From: Mesostigma viride
Taxonomy: Eukaryota; Streptophyta; Mesostigmatophyceae; Mesostigmatales; Mesostigmataceae
Reading direction: 5' to 3'
Assembly: GCA_009746045.1 (NCBI GenBank)
Contig: RPFO01000079.1
Span: 2,850,828-2,912,827 of the forward strand
DNA: 62,000 bases
Under the pieces are notes generated by a model that ran no database searches, was not told the origin of the DNA, and saw only the letters and a list, made by a program, of their open reading frames with translations. This document shows, in pieces, positions 20,505 through 30,363 of the stretch; within the stretch, counting starts at the first letter, position 1, and each line of letters opens with the position of its first letter. A program made the position numbers and the translations under genes.

Positions 20505-21391
20505 ATGCCTACCTCTGATCTTGAACGCCTTATTAGTAGATTTACGGCCACTGAGCCGGAAGCATTAGCTGCCATTGCTGCACATCCCCAACAATTAGGC
20601 AAGCACCCTTGTAAATTTGTAGGTGGGTTTTTATATGTGCAGATAGCAGATTCTCCCCCTCAATGGCGCCTGTATGTCCCTCCTATCTGTCGCTCCTCCT
20701 TGCTCTTTGAGTTGCATGACTTAGCTGCTCATCAGGGTGGTAAACGGGTACGGGACTAGTAGCCCGCTCTTATTACTGGCCTTCCCTTTATAAGGATGTA
20801 GATGAGTATGTTAGAACTTGTCAATCTTGCCAGGAGATGAAACCCAATAATGTAGGACAGATAGCAGAACCTAGGACCTTGCCTGACCCCATCATGCCGT
20901 GGGATTCTATCATGATGGATTTTGTAGGACCTTTTAGAAAGAATGATAGAGGCAATGCCCAAATCCTTGTGTTCATAGATCGTTTTACTCGTATGTGCCA
21001 TCTTGTGCCGTGTCCTTTAGAACTCACAGCACGTGATTGCGCACGCCTATACCTCAATAATGTATACAGATATCATGGTTTGAGTAGGCAGTTTATTAGT
21101 GATAAGGATAAGTTATTTACCTCAGATTTTTGGCAGCAGTTTTTCGCTGCCATCGGTACCAAGGTTACCTACGGTACTGCCTACCACTCCTCCTCCTCTC
21201 ATTTAGTAGAGCGTCTTAATAGGGTAGTAGAAGAAGCGCTTAGGCACTATGTTAATGGCTCGGGTAGTGATTGGGAGGATTATTTATGTTTGGTAGAGTT
21301 CTCCCTCAACAATTGTCCCCAAGCTGCGCATGGATATACGCCCTTCTTCTTAGATACTGGTAGACAGCCTCTTACCCTACCTCTCTCTTAG
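20505..21391 (+). pseudogene. Ty3 integrase
   Basis: The N-terminal HHCC site is split by a frame change: LHDLAAHQGGKR (to 20759), then YVRTCQSCQ (about 20808-20834). The catalytic core (20837-21391) shows WDSIMMDFVGPF (first Asp), FISDKDKLFTSDFWQ (second Asp), and SSHLVERLNRVVEEALR (Glu). It inserts the cDNA, here with a 5-bp stagger as the ACTAG duplication shows. Confidence 0.92.
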
Positions 21392-21417
21392 CTAGTCCTC
21401 TACGGGACAAGGATGAT

Positions 21418-22000
21418 GTGTCCCGAGATACTGTAGAAGGTGTACAGTCCTTACTAGATAGAATGAAAACTGCTCATGACCACGCGATCGCAGGGTACCA
21501 AAAAGCTCAGTCTAAGTACCTTGCTAGGTTGCGTGCCTCCTTAGATAGAAGAGCACCTGAGATAGAAATAGGAGATCTAGTATTAGTAGAAGGCCCCCGT
21601 GTTGGCCGTTTTGCTCATAAGTTTGAAGCAGAACTTAAGGTCAAACTTAGGCCCGCCTTCTTAGGACCCTTCCGTGTTTTGTCTAGAGTAGGAAATTTCC
21701 TATATAAAGTCGATATCCCTACCTCTTGGCAGACACATTCAAACACCTTCCATAGGAGCCAGCTAAACTGTACCACCCTAGTACGTTCGCTGGTAGAGAG
21801 CTAGCGCCTGCCCCTTTAGAGCATAACCCTGACACTGGGGAAGTAGAAGACGAAGTAGAAAGCATCGTGGCCCATAGAGATATCAAAAAGGGCCGCGGTA
21901 CCCAGCGTCAGTACAAAGTGAAGTGGATGTATGCTCGTAGTGAAGTAGATAAGGTCTGGTATACGGAAAGCGAGCTAGATGGGTGTAGTCGCTGCTGCAG
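21418..22000 (+). pseudogene. Integrase C-terminal region with chromodomain
   Basis: 21418-21804 is the GPY/F-type region (LVLVEGPRVGRF..., LRPAFLGPFRVLSRVGNFLYKV). After a frame change, 21867-21990 reads ESIVAHRDIKKGRG, QRQYKVKWMYARSEVDKVWY and ESELDG. This is the chromodomain pattern (I..HR......YLVKW.......TW...L). In chromoviruses this domain directs integration to modified histones. Confidence 0.8.
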
Positions 22001-22003
22001 GAA

Positions 22004-22010
22004 TATAAAA
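22004..22010 (+). promoter_or_regulatory. TATA-like box before the extra ORF
   Basis: TATAAAA, 44 bp before the ATG at 22054 and just after the chromodomain. It could drive a separate transcript of the extra ORF; inference only. Confidence 0.35.
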
Positions 22011-22053
22011 CCCTGCACAAGCTTTAGCAGTAGACCTTCTCCTCTCTTATATT

Positions 22054-24412
22054 ATGTCTGCTGTCGACGGGTGGTTGGTTGTCCCCCCCCTCCGCAGCCG
22101 TCATGTCAGAGCCTACCCCTCCGGCTGAGAGTTCGCTGCCGTCCCCGCCCCTACCGGACCCTGAGCTGTATTTCGAGGCCCTTCCGGGCCGCTGGGTGTC
22201 GCGATCAAGTTACCCGGGTGGCGTTGTGCAGCCGGCCCTTCAGGCCCAACATGCGGGCTTAGTCAGGGCGGCCCTCTTCGGGGTCACGTGGTATGGTCCT
22301 TCCCCTGATGAGCCGCACCAGCTTGTCCTGCACGGGTTCGACGATGCCGGACACTGTTTGTTGGGGTGTGGTTCCAGCTGTCCCGCCTGGGACAGATAGA
22401 TGCGGTTCTCCGGTGCTGCCGTGTGTTCTCCTACCTCTCTACCCCTGTGGGCCGTACCTGCCTACGGGAGGTGTTCCCTTGGCTTCCGGCTGAGGGTGAT
22501 GCTGAGGTAGATGAGAACCCCTGTGACCTTTTACGGGCCGTAGAATTCATGGAGATAGCTGATCAGTCGGCGGAACTAGCGGTTAGTGGTCCTGCCCCTT
22601 CGGGCGCCCCAGCCGAGGTACATTATACGCCAGATTATTCTGCCTCGAGCGCTGCGTCCGCCTCCTCGGCGTCTGTTCCTCCCTCTCCGGTCCCGTCGTC
22701 CCCTCGGTCGACCCGGGATGTTGCAGTAGAGCCTACCCCTTCGGGTTTGCCTGATCCTCTTTCGGCGACGGTCTCGGCTATGCAGGCTCAGATCCAGTCC
22801 CTGACCACGGCGTTCGGGGCCTTCCTGGCGGCCCAAGCGCAGACTCCGGCCACGCCAGGTGGGGTGTCTGTGGTGTCCGCGCCCCCTACCCCTTTGGTTG
22901 CTTCGGCACCTGTGGTTTCGCCGGCGCCCCCTACCCCTTCGGTTGCTGTGGCTCCGACACCTCCGGTTGCCTCCGTGCCTGCGGCCGACGTTCCCGCGCC
23001 TCGGCGCGAGTCTTCAGCCCCTTCGGCTGTGCCCGCCGTCGCCCCCTCTGGGCCGTCCGCCGCGCCCTCACAGCCAGTTCGTGGTTTCTTCAGCGACACG
23101 GGCGATCATCCCAGGCTTTGGGAGGGTGGTCCCCCGCAGAGGATCCCGGTGCCCGACTGGAGCTTGGATGGTAACCAATCTTATGCCGGGCTGCCTGTCC
23201 CTACGGGCCCTATCTTCAATATGTGGCCTGAGGGTGCACCGGCAACGGAGACCGGCGCGCCTGCGCGATGGCGGGTCCGTCACGGCCCTCTCTGGCTTCG
23301 GGTCCGGCGCGACCTCCTGTTTTACCAGTGCCCCCTGCGTCGGTGTCGGCTCCTGCCCCTGCGTCGGCCCCTGCTTCGGTCCCTGCTCCTTCGGCCTCGC
23401 GGTCATTGGCCGCGGTTGTTCGGTCCACCGGTCAGGATCCTCGCGTCACCCGCGCTGCCGATTCCCTCCGGGAGTTGTCCCAGGGTGATCGGGACAGGGC
23501 CCCTTCTGTGGTGCATGCGACGCCGGAGTCGCGCGACACGCCCATTCCTGGGTATGGTATGTCCGCACTCGCCTGCCGACAGTGTGACCTGCCGCGCGCC
23601 TCTGCTGAGCTTGCCATCTCCCCATGTCCTACGGGTTCTCCCAGGTGTGTCGGGCGCCTCGGGATCGTGGCCTACCCATTGAGACTGATCGGCCTCCCTT
23701 CGACATGGTTATTTTAGCTGATCCGGTGTTCGAGGGTGAGATCCTGGTCCGGCGCGTTCTGTATCGCTGGGCTAGGCGCCACAACGACTTGGACACCTAC
23801 GGTGGGTTCCAGTGGGCTTACCCTCCGCCTCTGAGCATTATGGCTTCGGATGCCCTTACGGTAGAGTTTCCGGCGGTACAGGGTGCTGCGTACAACACGG
23901 TCCTCCAGCCTATCCTCGAGTGGGATGCCCGTCGTCCGGCACCCATCCCGGGCCAGGGTCTAGACTCCCGTTGCCACCCTCCTCCTCGGGCCAGCGACTA
24001 CCTGGAGACATTCGGGTCGCGCCAGTGTGCTCGTCGGTGGCGCTCCCGAGAGGTTCGGCACATCCGGATGTGGCCGTCCAACGTGGAGCCCTTGGTGGAC
24101 CTGTTTTTCCCGACGGGTTTGCGCCCTCGGATCCGGTACCATCGTCTCCTCCTGCGGGCCCTCTGTTTGATCGCGGTAGAGCCTTTCCTTCGCCTCTTTG
24201 CCTGTGGCTTCCTGGACTGGGCCCGTGGCCAGGTCGTTCTTACGCAGCATAGGTATTACTGGGCCTTTCTGGGCCTTTTTCCTGACGGTGTGTGGGCCGA
24301 TGTTTTCCTCACTGTAGATAGGCATGACAATGTCGAGGATGTGGCCCACTACCAGGCCTACCTGGATGTCCTGCTGGCCTCCCGTGGTACCTACCAGACG
24401 GATGGCCATTAG
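22054..24412 (+). pseudogene. Extra Ty3 ORF after integrase, unknown protein (~780 aa, frameshifted)
   Basis: The start at 22054 (MSAVDGWLV) slips in a C7 run near 22083, then continues as MSEPTPPAESSL and YFEALPGRWVSRSSYPGG. Further slips are near 22366, 23270 and 23624. Three regions: a compact N-terminal domain (22100-22560); a Pro/Ala/Ser/Val-rich middle (22570-23050) with a short helix QIQSLTTAFGAFLAAQA; and a C-terminal folded domain (23624-24412) rich in Arg, Trp and Tyr (FEGEILVRRVLYRWARRHND, LFACGFLDWARGQVVL, YYWAFLGLFPDGVWADVF). I saw no CCHC, protease or clear envelope features (no signal peptide, one weak hydrophobic segment). Base composition is far more GC-rich than gag-pol, hinting at separate origin. 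Confidence 0.65.
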
Positions 24413-24770
24413 ATAGAGGGCCTTAGGCCCGACCTGAGGGTGTTGTCCCTCCGGTATGTAGAGTCGCCCTCATATTCTGGCCAGTTGGTTGACGTTCTTG
24501 GTCCTTGACGCCGATGTGTTTACTCTGTGTGTCCTGCCCAGTGCCGTTCCCCCCGGCCAGGACTCCGTTCCAGGCAGTTAGGGGAACCTCCCACCAGGCT
24601 TGGTGCTGGCTAACCCTACACCACCCGGCGTGGTGGTGGAGACCGTGTGAACTATTGGTGTTTTGTATCTGGGATGGTCTATCGATTGTGTTGGTGTGTG
24701 TTGGGTGCATTAGGTTTTTCCTACCCCTTCGTTTCCTCCCAGTGCGTAGGGAGAGGGCTCCCTACCTTTG

Positions 24771-24782
24771 TGGGGGGGGAGG
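24771..24782 (+). other. Polypurine tract of Ty3 element
   Basis: GGGGGGGGAGG-type purine run ending exactly at the 3' LTR, as required for plus-strand priming. Confidence 0.85.
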
Positions 24783-25355
24783 TGTTACGTCGCGTAACAA
24801 TTCGTTGTAGTTACGGACGTAAATTAGGTCTTTTGCCTCAGTTGTCCCTAGGTTTACGTTTAGGCTCCTACCGGGACATTATTGTCTTCGTAACAGTACT
24901 GTGGTACATTGGGTGCCGTTGGGCGCCGCGCCGCGTACTTTACTAGTGGTCCTGATCCTTTGGTAGAATGTAGTGGACCAGCGTGCATCAGTAGATGTAG
25001 TGGACCAGCGTGCATCTGTAGGCGAGGGCCATGTCGGCCCGAGCGTGTTGGACCGTTGGTGACCATTTATGCGTGTTCTACCCCTTGTGTGTGCACTCGG
25101 CGTGTGTTAAATGAATTAACACATATAGGCTTGGGTCACGGCAGTGTAGTTGTGTTTCCTTCCTCTTTTCCTGGAGTAAACGGGTTTTGGTAAATGGTTG
25201 TATGGCGTATTATAGTAACACTTACGTTAATGCATTGAGATCAGCTCCGTCACGTTCGTCTTTCGCCAGAGGTTTGAGTAGAGGAGGCCTGACCAGTATA
25301 GGTAGTATCAGGCCCATTAGAGGTAGAGGTGGAGGTAGATATCCGCGGCGTAACA
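24783..25355 (+). repeat. 3' LTR of Ty3 element (573 bp)
   Basis: Identical by eye to the 5' LTR except for loss of 3 nt in the CTTTAATTCC stretch. Followed by the ACTAG duplication at 25356-25360. Confidence 0.95.
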
Positions 25356-25360
25356 ACTAG

Positions 25361-26158
25361 GTATGTTGGCACAGCTAGGCAAACATTCTAGGCATGGCTG
25401 CCTTAGCGGCAGTGACTCCAATGGTTACAAGCTAGGGCTATTGCTGTTCTAGCCCGCTGGGGGCGTCCACATCTTGTGGTTGATCATCAGGTCCCCGCCC
25501 CTCCAGTACACCTTGGGCTTCTGGGGGTCCTCAGCTTGTGGCGGAGGTATTCCGGCCACAGGTCGCGTCGCTGCTGTTGCTGAGCGGGGGTCAGGTCGTC
25601 ATCCAGCGTCCAGGGGAGGTCGTGCAACCTCTTGCGGCGAGAGAGGAACCGCTGCTTAATTATCCTCGATCAGGGGAGGGGAAGGTGAGCAGGACTGGTG
25701 GGGGAGCCGCCTTGTCCCGTGAGTGGGGAAGCCGGTGGCACCCACGCAGTTCTACCTCACCTACCAGGCCCATGAGGGTAAGAAGCTGGTTCTTGAGCTC
25801 GTCAGCAAGAGAGGTTGACGTCTCACCTGGCTTCTGGCCGGGGGAAGCGACGTAGCACCACTCGGCACTCGCGGCGAGCGCGGTCGGTGACCTCCCGTTG
25901 CTGGGCCTGGCGGTGGTCCTCCAGCTCCTGGAGCTTTGTGGCGATGGCGTCGGTGGTGGAGGCGGTCGCTGACCGCAGCAGGTCCGCGTAGGAGAGCGGC
26001 GGGAGGTCGCCAGCATCCTGCCGGGGTGGCTGGGATGCAATGGTGGCCGTCTGCTCCGCTATCTTGGGGACCTGTGTGGCCAGGGCCTCGGTGTGGGCGG
26101 TGATGGCCTCAAGCTTCTTCAGGAGCACCGGCCACACTTGCCCTCCACCTGGTTAAGG
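25361..26158 (-). pseudogene. L1-ORF1-like protein, C-terminal half (minus copy)
   Basis: On the minus strand, 26137-25823 reads LLKKLEAITAHTEALATQVP, DLPPLSYADLLRSAT and QELEDHRQAQQREVTDRARR. 26040-25660 in the next frame gives GETSTSLADELKNQLLTLMG. The end (25640-25440) matches plus-strand 10330-10536 base for base over long stretches (reverse complement). The proximal 3' UTR is at 25361-25440. The N-terminal half lies beyond the hAT insertion at 27531-28207. Confidence 0.75.
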
Positions 26159-26166
26159 CGAGAGAC
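26159..26166. repeat. 8-bp target-site duplication (left), CGAGAGAC
   Basis: Repeated exactly at 27523-27530. Removing the element restores GGCGAGAGACAAGTGCAG, which is the plus-strand ORF1 sequence at 5512-5529 in reverse complement. Confidence 0.95.
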
Positions 26167-27522
26167 CAGTGATGATTCATACGCGATACGCGTCGTACGC
26201 GGCCCCAGGTGTATAATGTATAATACGCGGTGTATAATGTATTATACGCTGATCGTACGCTAACCGTTGAAAACCCCTTTTTTGGCATGATTTTGAGGGG
26301 TTTTCAACATTCTGAGCAACCAAGCATAGTCTGCTGGTGTTTTTCCATACCTTTTGCCTATACATGACATATATAGCATGACCTTTGGCATTGCCACCAC
26401 TACCTAAATACAAGCTTAGTTTCTAACGGTCTAACTTGATAGTTTCTCTTCAAAATCGAGACAACATGCAACTAAGTATCAATACCAGTATCAATGCACA
26501 ACTCACTGGAAAGGATAATAAATTTGTAGAACTCAAGATATGCATGCACTATACATTGCCCCGAGGTGTCGATGACATTGAAGGGCGTCGATGGCATTGA
26601 AAGGCGCAAATGAATGCCTCGCACAGCTCCTCGTCCAGCTGCTCTTTGCTGAGCCCATAAGGTGCGGGCAAATTACCGTCGGTGGATTGGCCCTTTGATG
26701 ATCCGCTTGGCCCAGCCGCCCCAGCAGCGCGCCCCGAGGTGTTGCTGGCATGAGGGGACACCCAGTTAGAGGCGTCGGTTTCTACAACGTCTGCAAGCCT
26801 GTCTTTAAGTGCCGCCCGCACATCAGCCTGCTTCTTGGCGTCACTAGTCGCCTTCCTCTTCCTGGTATTGCTTTCCTTCTCCGCCTGCTCGACCAGCAGC
26901 CTGTAACGGAGTACTCCATCATCCATGTAGTAGTTATTTGTCTGCTGCCGATTCTTGAGGATGCGCTCTTTGCTAATGTATGTCCAGACAGTTTCGGATG
27001 TGGCCTCTTCTTCATCGGGCCGCACATCATCATCGTGTTCCATTGACTCACGTGTCAGCCATGCCTGGATGTCGATATGCTACGATCTAGGTGCCAGACG
27101 ACCACGACGTTGCTGGCAGCCTGGCACACCTTATCACCTTCTTGATCCAGATAAATAGGTGTACGTTTATTTCCAAATATACTGTTGCTTATCACCCTCT
27201 TGATGATGAATCTTCAGCCTTCCCGCCTTCACCTTCCCGCCTTCACAAGTCACAATGAACGCGCTTTTAGCTTTAGTGCACTATACACTAGCTAGCTCAT
27301 CACGCAATTATTTGTTCCTACTACAGGTCGGCGCGCCGCAGTCTAGGCAAGCAAATGCACCCACCTCGTAAGCCAAAAATATGCCAAAAATACGCGAAAA
27401 TACGCAAAAATGCGCAAAAATACGCGTTGCGTATGAAAGTACCCCATTTTCGTACGCGCCGCTTGCGTATCGCGCATAATACGCTAAATACGGCGTATAA
27501 TACGGCGTATGAATCATCACTG
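26167..27522. mobile_element. hAT-family DNA transposon (1356 bp, non-autonomous)
   Basis: Perfect 18-bp terminal inverted repeats (CAGTGATGATTCATACGC) starting CAGTG, plus an 8-bp duplication, are the hAT signature. Subterminal regions carry repeated TACGCG, GCGTAT and GTATAATGTATAATACGC motifs on both sides, as hAT transposases need. No DDE core or hAT dimerisation domain is present, so it should need a transposase supplied elsewhere. It carries one 164-codon frame. Confidence 0.93.
26549..27043 (-). CDS. 164-aa ORF carried by the hAT element, function unknown
   Basis: Starts MEHDDDVRPDEEEATSETVW. An acidic N terminus is followed by a charged helical region (RYRLLVEQAEKESNTRKRK with a basic KRKATSDAKK nuclear-localisation-like stretch), a Ser/Gly-rich linker (SGRAAGAAGPSGSSKG), then SKEQLDEELCEAFI. 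It could be the N-terminal or C-terminal exon remnant of the parent transposase or captured host sequence; I recognise no domain. Codon-like composition and length make chance less likely. Confidence 0.45.
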   Translation of the reverse strand: MEHDDDVRPDEEEATSETVWTYISKERILKNRQQTNNYYMDDGVLRYRLLVEQAEKESNTRKRKATSDAKKQADVRAALKDRLADVVETDASNWVSPHASNTSGRAAGAAGPSGSSKGQSTDGNLPAPYGLSKEQLDEELCEAFICAFQCHRRPSMSSTPRGNV

Positions 27523-27530
27523 CGAGAGAC

Positions 27531-28207
27531 AAGTGCAGCATGCGTTTCCGAAGCCTGCGCCGTGGTGTGTAGCGCCGTGAATTACTGGGGTTGTAGCTTG
27601 TGGACGACCTTGGTTTCCACGTTGGAGACCCGGGCCTCGACCTTGTTGAGCGTGGTGTTCAGCGATGTCAGCTGCTCGGCCAGCGGCCAGGTCACGTGCT
27701 CCTCCAGCACTGCGCGGATGTCATCCTTGCCGAGGGAGGAAGCCGATGGGGCTGCCGGCTGTGCGGGGGCTGGGGTGCGGAGCGTTCTGGTGATGTCGCC
27801 GAGGTGGATCTGGAATTGGCTGGTCAGGATAATCAGGCGTTGTTCTACTTTGTCAGAGGCATAGAGCCAGGACATGTCTCCATTGTGGTCGATAGCCGCC
27901 CCCTTCAGGGGCACGAAGAGCTTCCGCTCCTGTTCGAGGAACTGCATGGAGAACCTCGATGCATGCCTGCGGCGACAATCTTGCCACCGGGTGAAGGAGA
28001 ATCGTCGGTCGCCGGGGAGGAACTCGCTCCATTTTCGATCGTGGCAGGGTTTCTTGGGCTCAGGCGAGGCGCTGGGCGATCGATGCATGGGGCTGCTGGC
28101 GGTGGGTTGGCAAGCCCAGTCGGCTGGGCAGGAACGATGGCGAGAGGGTTGGGCTGGGAGCCGGTAAGCTCCTTTTCCAAACCCCGTTTTGCTTTTGGGG
28201 TCGTCAT
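27531..28207 (-). pseudogene. L1-ORF1-like protein, N-terminal half (minus copy)
   Basis: The likely start is at 28207 (MTTPKAKRGLEKELTGSQPN), a Pro/Ser-rich disordered leader. A frame change near 27905-27960 leads into LYASDKVEQRLIILTSQFQI, SLGKDDIRAVLEEHV and LTSLNTTLNKVEARVSNVET, VVHKLQPQ, a long coiled coil. This is the more complete N terminus of the ORF1 protein truncated at 5362. It continues across the hAT element into 26158. Confidence 0.7.
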
Positions 28208-28438
28208 AGCTGCTTGTCACGAGATAACTTTGGCAATACTGCGTTAAACAGCCGTAACCGATTATACTGGCGTGTACATCTGAATAAGGCGCATCGAACG
28301 AATGCAGGTGGTCTGACCGAATTTGGGGCTCAGACGCAAAAGAGCTGGGCTCCGCCGTCAGCCATACCGCCGTCAGCCATTTTAGGTGTGGCCATGACTC
28401 GCAACCAGGCATGCCAAAGCTCACACCAGGCATGCCAA
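28208..28438 (-). other. 5' region of minus-strand ORF1-only element and insertion junction
   Basis: Leader sequence upstream of ORF1. AGGCATGCCAA occurs at 28407-28417 and 28428-28438 and also at 12137-12147 next to the element tail, so one of these is probably the target-site duplication of the minus-strand element. AGGCATGCC-like motifs are common here, so this is not certain. Confidence 0.45.
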
Positions 28439-30080
28439 GCTCGCAAACAGGGCAAGGACATGTGGTACCACCAGTCGACCGGCTCGGCGGCCGCCGGCAG
28501 CGCACCCCGATGGAGCACACGGGGGACGGCACGGCGCCGGTAATTAAGCCTCGACCGCTAGTTGGCCCACAATGTTTCCTTGACAGGTGGGGCTCGCGCC
28601 CCCCCCCCGCCGCTTCACCCCGAGACGGCCGCCCGTCTCGGGGTTGCACGACCCCCGCCGCCGCCCGGGCGCCCCCCTCCTCGGCCGCGGACTACCAAGG
28701 GCCCCGCCTTGCAGGATCGAGGGCTGCCTTAAGCCACCAACGACGCCGTCCACCCGGCTTCACTTTGAAGGAATTGGACCGGGCGCGCCCTAGCTTGCTC
28801 GCCTGCGCACGGTACGACGCGGCGGTCGGCATGCCGACCACCTTTCTGCTGAGCTGCTGAAGACCCCTGACCCAGCGGTGAGGGATCTTCTAGTGCTGGC
28901 GTTCTGCAACCGTGTCCTGCTCTCTGACGAGCCTCCGCCTGCTGAGTGGCAGACGGCCATCCGCGCGTCATGCTGTACAAGAAGGGCTCTGCTGCTGATC
29001 CCGCCTAACTATCGGGGTGTCTGCCTCCAGAGCGCCGCGCTGAAGGTCTTCATGCGCATGATGCTGCACAGCAGGCTCCGCGCCGCGCTGGACCCACACC
29101 TGGGTGAGTCTCAGATGGGTTTCCGTCGTGGTCGTAACACCGTCATGGCTGTGTTTGTCGCGCGCCGCCGGGTTGATGGAGGAGGTGCGTCGCCTTTGCC
29201 CTGACAGTTTTCCGCTGGTCTTCATTTTTGTTGACTATATCATCAAGGCCTTTGACACGGTCCTCTGGGAGGCTCTTTGGGCCATCCTAGCTCTGGATCG
29301 ACCGGGTACTGGTGCGTGGTCACCAGCGTTTATTGCTGCCATTCGTCGATCGACTGTATGATCGAGGACTCACAGGCAGTAGTGCGGACTGCGGAAGGCA
29401 CCACCCCACCATTCCCCCTTCACCACGGGGTCGGTGTGGCAAGGTTGTGTCCTGTCCCCATATCTGTTCATGATTGTCGTGGATCACGTCATCCGCCGGG
29501 CACGTGCGTGCTTTACTAGTGCTCTTAAGGGGTTCGAGCCTGGCTTGGACATGATTCCTTACTACGAGCGCGAGCACGGCGGGGTTCGCACTGGCTACCG
29601 CCTGGCCGACCTGATTTATGCGGACGACACCACCCTCATCGCGCGCCCCGAGCACATTCAGACCTGGCTGGATTGTCTGGGCCTGGATCGAGGCGAGGGC
29701 GGTGGGGTTGGAGATTAGTGTCAAAACTGAGGCGATGGTGATTGGGGCCTCCAGTCTCCCACCGCTGCCGCGCCTGCTCGACGGGACGGAGGTCCCGTTC
29801 CACATGACCGCTTCACTGAACTGCTGGGGAGCATGCTCCCTGACACCGCCGACGATGTGGACATCCGCATCGGCCTGGCGTGGGCCAGGCTACGTTCGCT
29901 CACCACCTACTGGCCAGCGCTCAAAGGGCCTGGGCGAGCACCACAAGCGCATGCTCTTCAAGGTCCTCGTCCTCACGGTGCTTACGTATGGCACCGAGGC
30001 GTGGCCGGACACTCACGGACACACTGGTAGCTAAGCTCGACGGCACGGTTTACAGGATGCTCCGACAGGTCCTGAATGTA
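28439..30080 (+). pseudogene. LINE ORF2, reverse transcriptase part, fragmented
   Basis: Pieces in several frames: FTLKELDRARPSLLA (pre-RT), SAELLKTPDPAVRDLLVLAF, PPNYRGVCLQSAALKVFMRM, GESQMGFRRGRNTVMAVF (fingers), FIFVDYIIKAFDTVLWEAL (motif A Asp), VWQGCVLSPYLFMIVVDHVI (G..LSP.LF), LADLIYADDTTLIARPEH (catalytic YADD, 29617-29628), and the thumb-like KLDGTVYRMLRQVL. This order is that of L1/RTE-type LINE reverse transcriptases. Stops and frame changes make it inactive. With 10996-12147 it likely forms one ORF2 split by the minus-strand element. Confidence 0.8.
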
Positions 30081-30335
30081 GGGTTTTCCCAGCGTAGGTC
30101 ATTATTAGAGTCTTTGTATCAGGGTATGCCTCGTATTTCGGACGAGATTAGGCAACAACTTGACCTCGGCGCCTTTAGCATGCCAGCCACAAACTACACG
30201 AAATTGTACGAAATTGCTAGGAATCTGATGATGCAACCGAAAGAAATGGAGCGCTTCCTGCAGGGAAACTGCCCGAAAAAAAGGCGAAAGGCCGACGTTA
30301 ATGCACCTGCCTGCGTGGAAATGTTCGATGCATAA
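30081..30335 (+). CDS. Open frame fused to the LINE end; unknown
   Basis: Continuing the last LINE frame after GFSQRRSLLESLYQGMPRIS, the sequence (ATNYTKLYEIARNLMMQPKE, FLQGNCPKKRRKADVNAPAC) no longer looks like a LINE. TTTTCCCAG before 30090 could be a splice acceptor. The frame stops at 30335, and CAATAAAATA (about 30354-30363) could be a polyadenylation signal. It may be a terminal exon of an unrelated gene. Confidence 0.35.
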   Translation, partial: GFSQRRSLLESLYQGMPRISDEIRQQLDLGAFSMPATNYTKLYEIARNLMMQPKEMERFLQGNCPKKRRKADVNAPACVEMFDA

Positions 30336-30363
30336 ACTGGCACGCAAGCGCAAACAATAAAAT

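Larger units (their letters stand above)
14580..25355 (+). mobile_element. Ty3/gypsy chromovirus LTR retrotransposon (10.8 kb), recent insertion
   Basis: LTRs of 576 and 573 bp begin TGTTACG and end CGTAACA. By eye they differ only by a 3-nt indel, so insertion is recent. It has a primer-binding site and polypurine tract, and the order ORF0, gag, protease, RT, RNase H, integrase, chromodomain, extra ORF. Integrase after RT and a chromodomain-like tail place it with the Ty3 chromoviruses. The coding sequence changes frame at least ten times although the LTRs are nearly identical. That discord suggests sequencing indels or rapid decay. The element lies in the 3' UTR of the minus-strand ORF1-only element. 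Confidence 0.95.

Noticed and set aside
22788-23406. Gly/Ala/Thr-rich minus-strand frames in the extra Ty3 ORF
   Set aside because: Antisense of the Pro/Ala/Ser-rich region of the sense protein.
22054-24412. Extra Ty3 ORF as a retroviral envelope
   Set aside because: No signal peptide, no clear transmembrane anchor, no cleavage-site pattern; Pro/Ala/Ser-rich middle does not fit.
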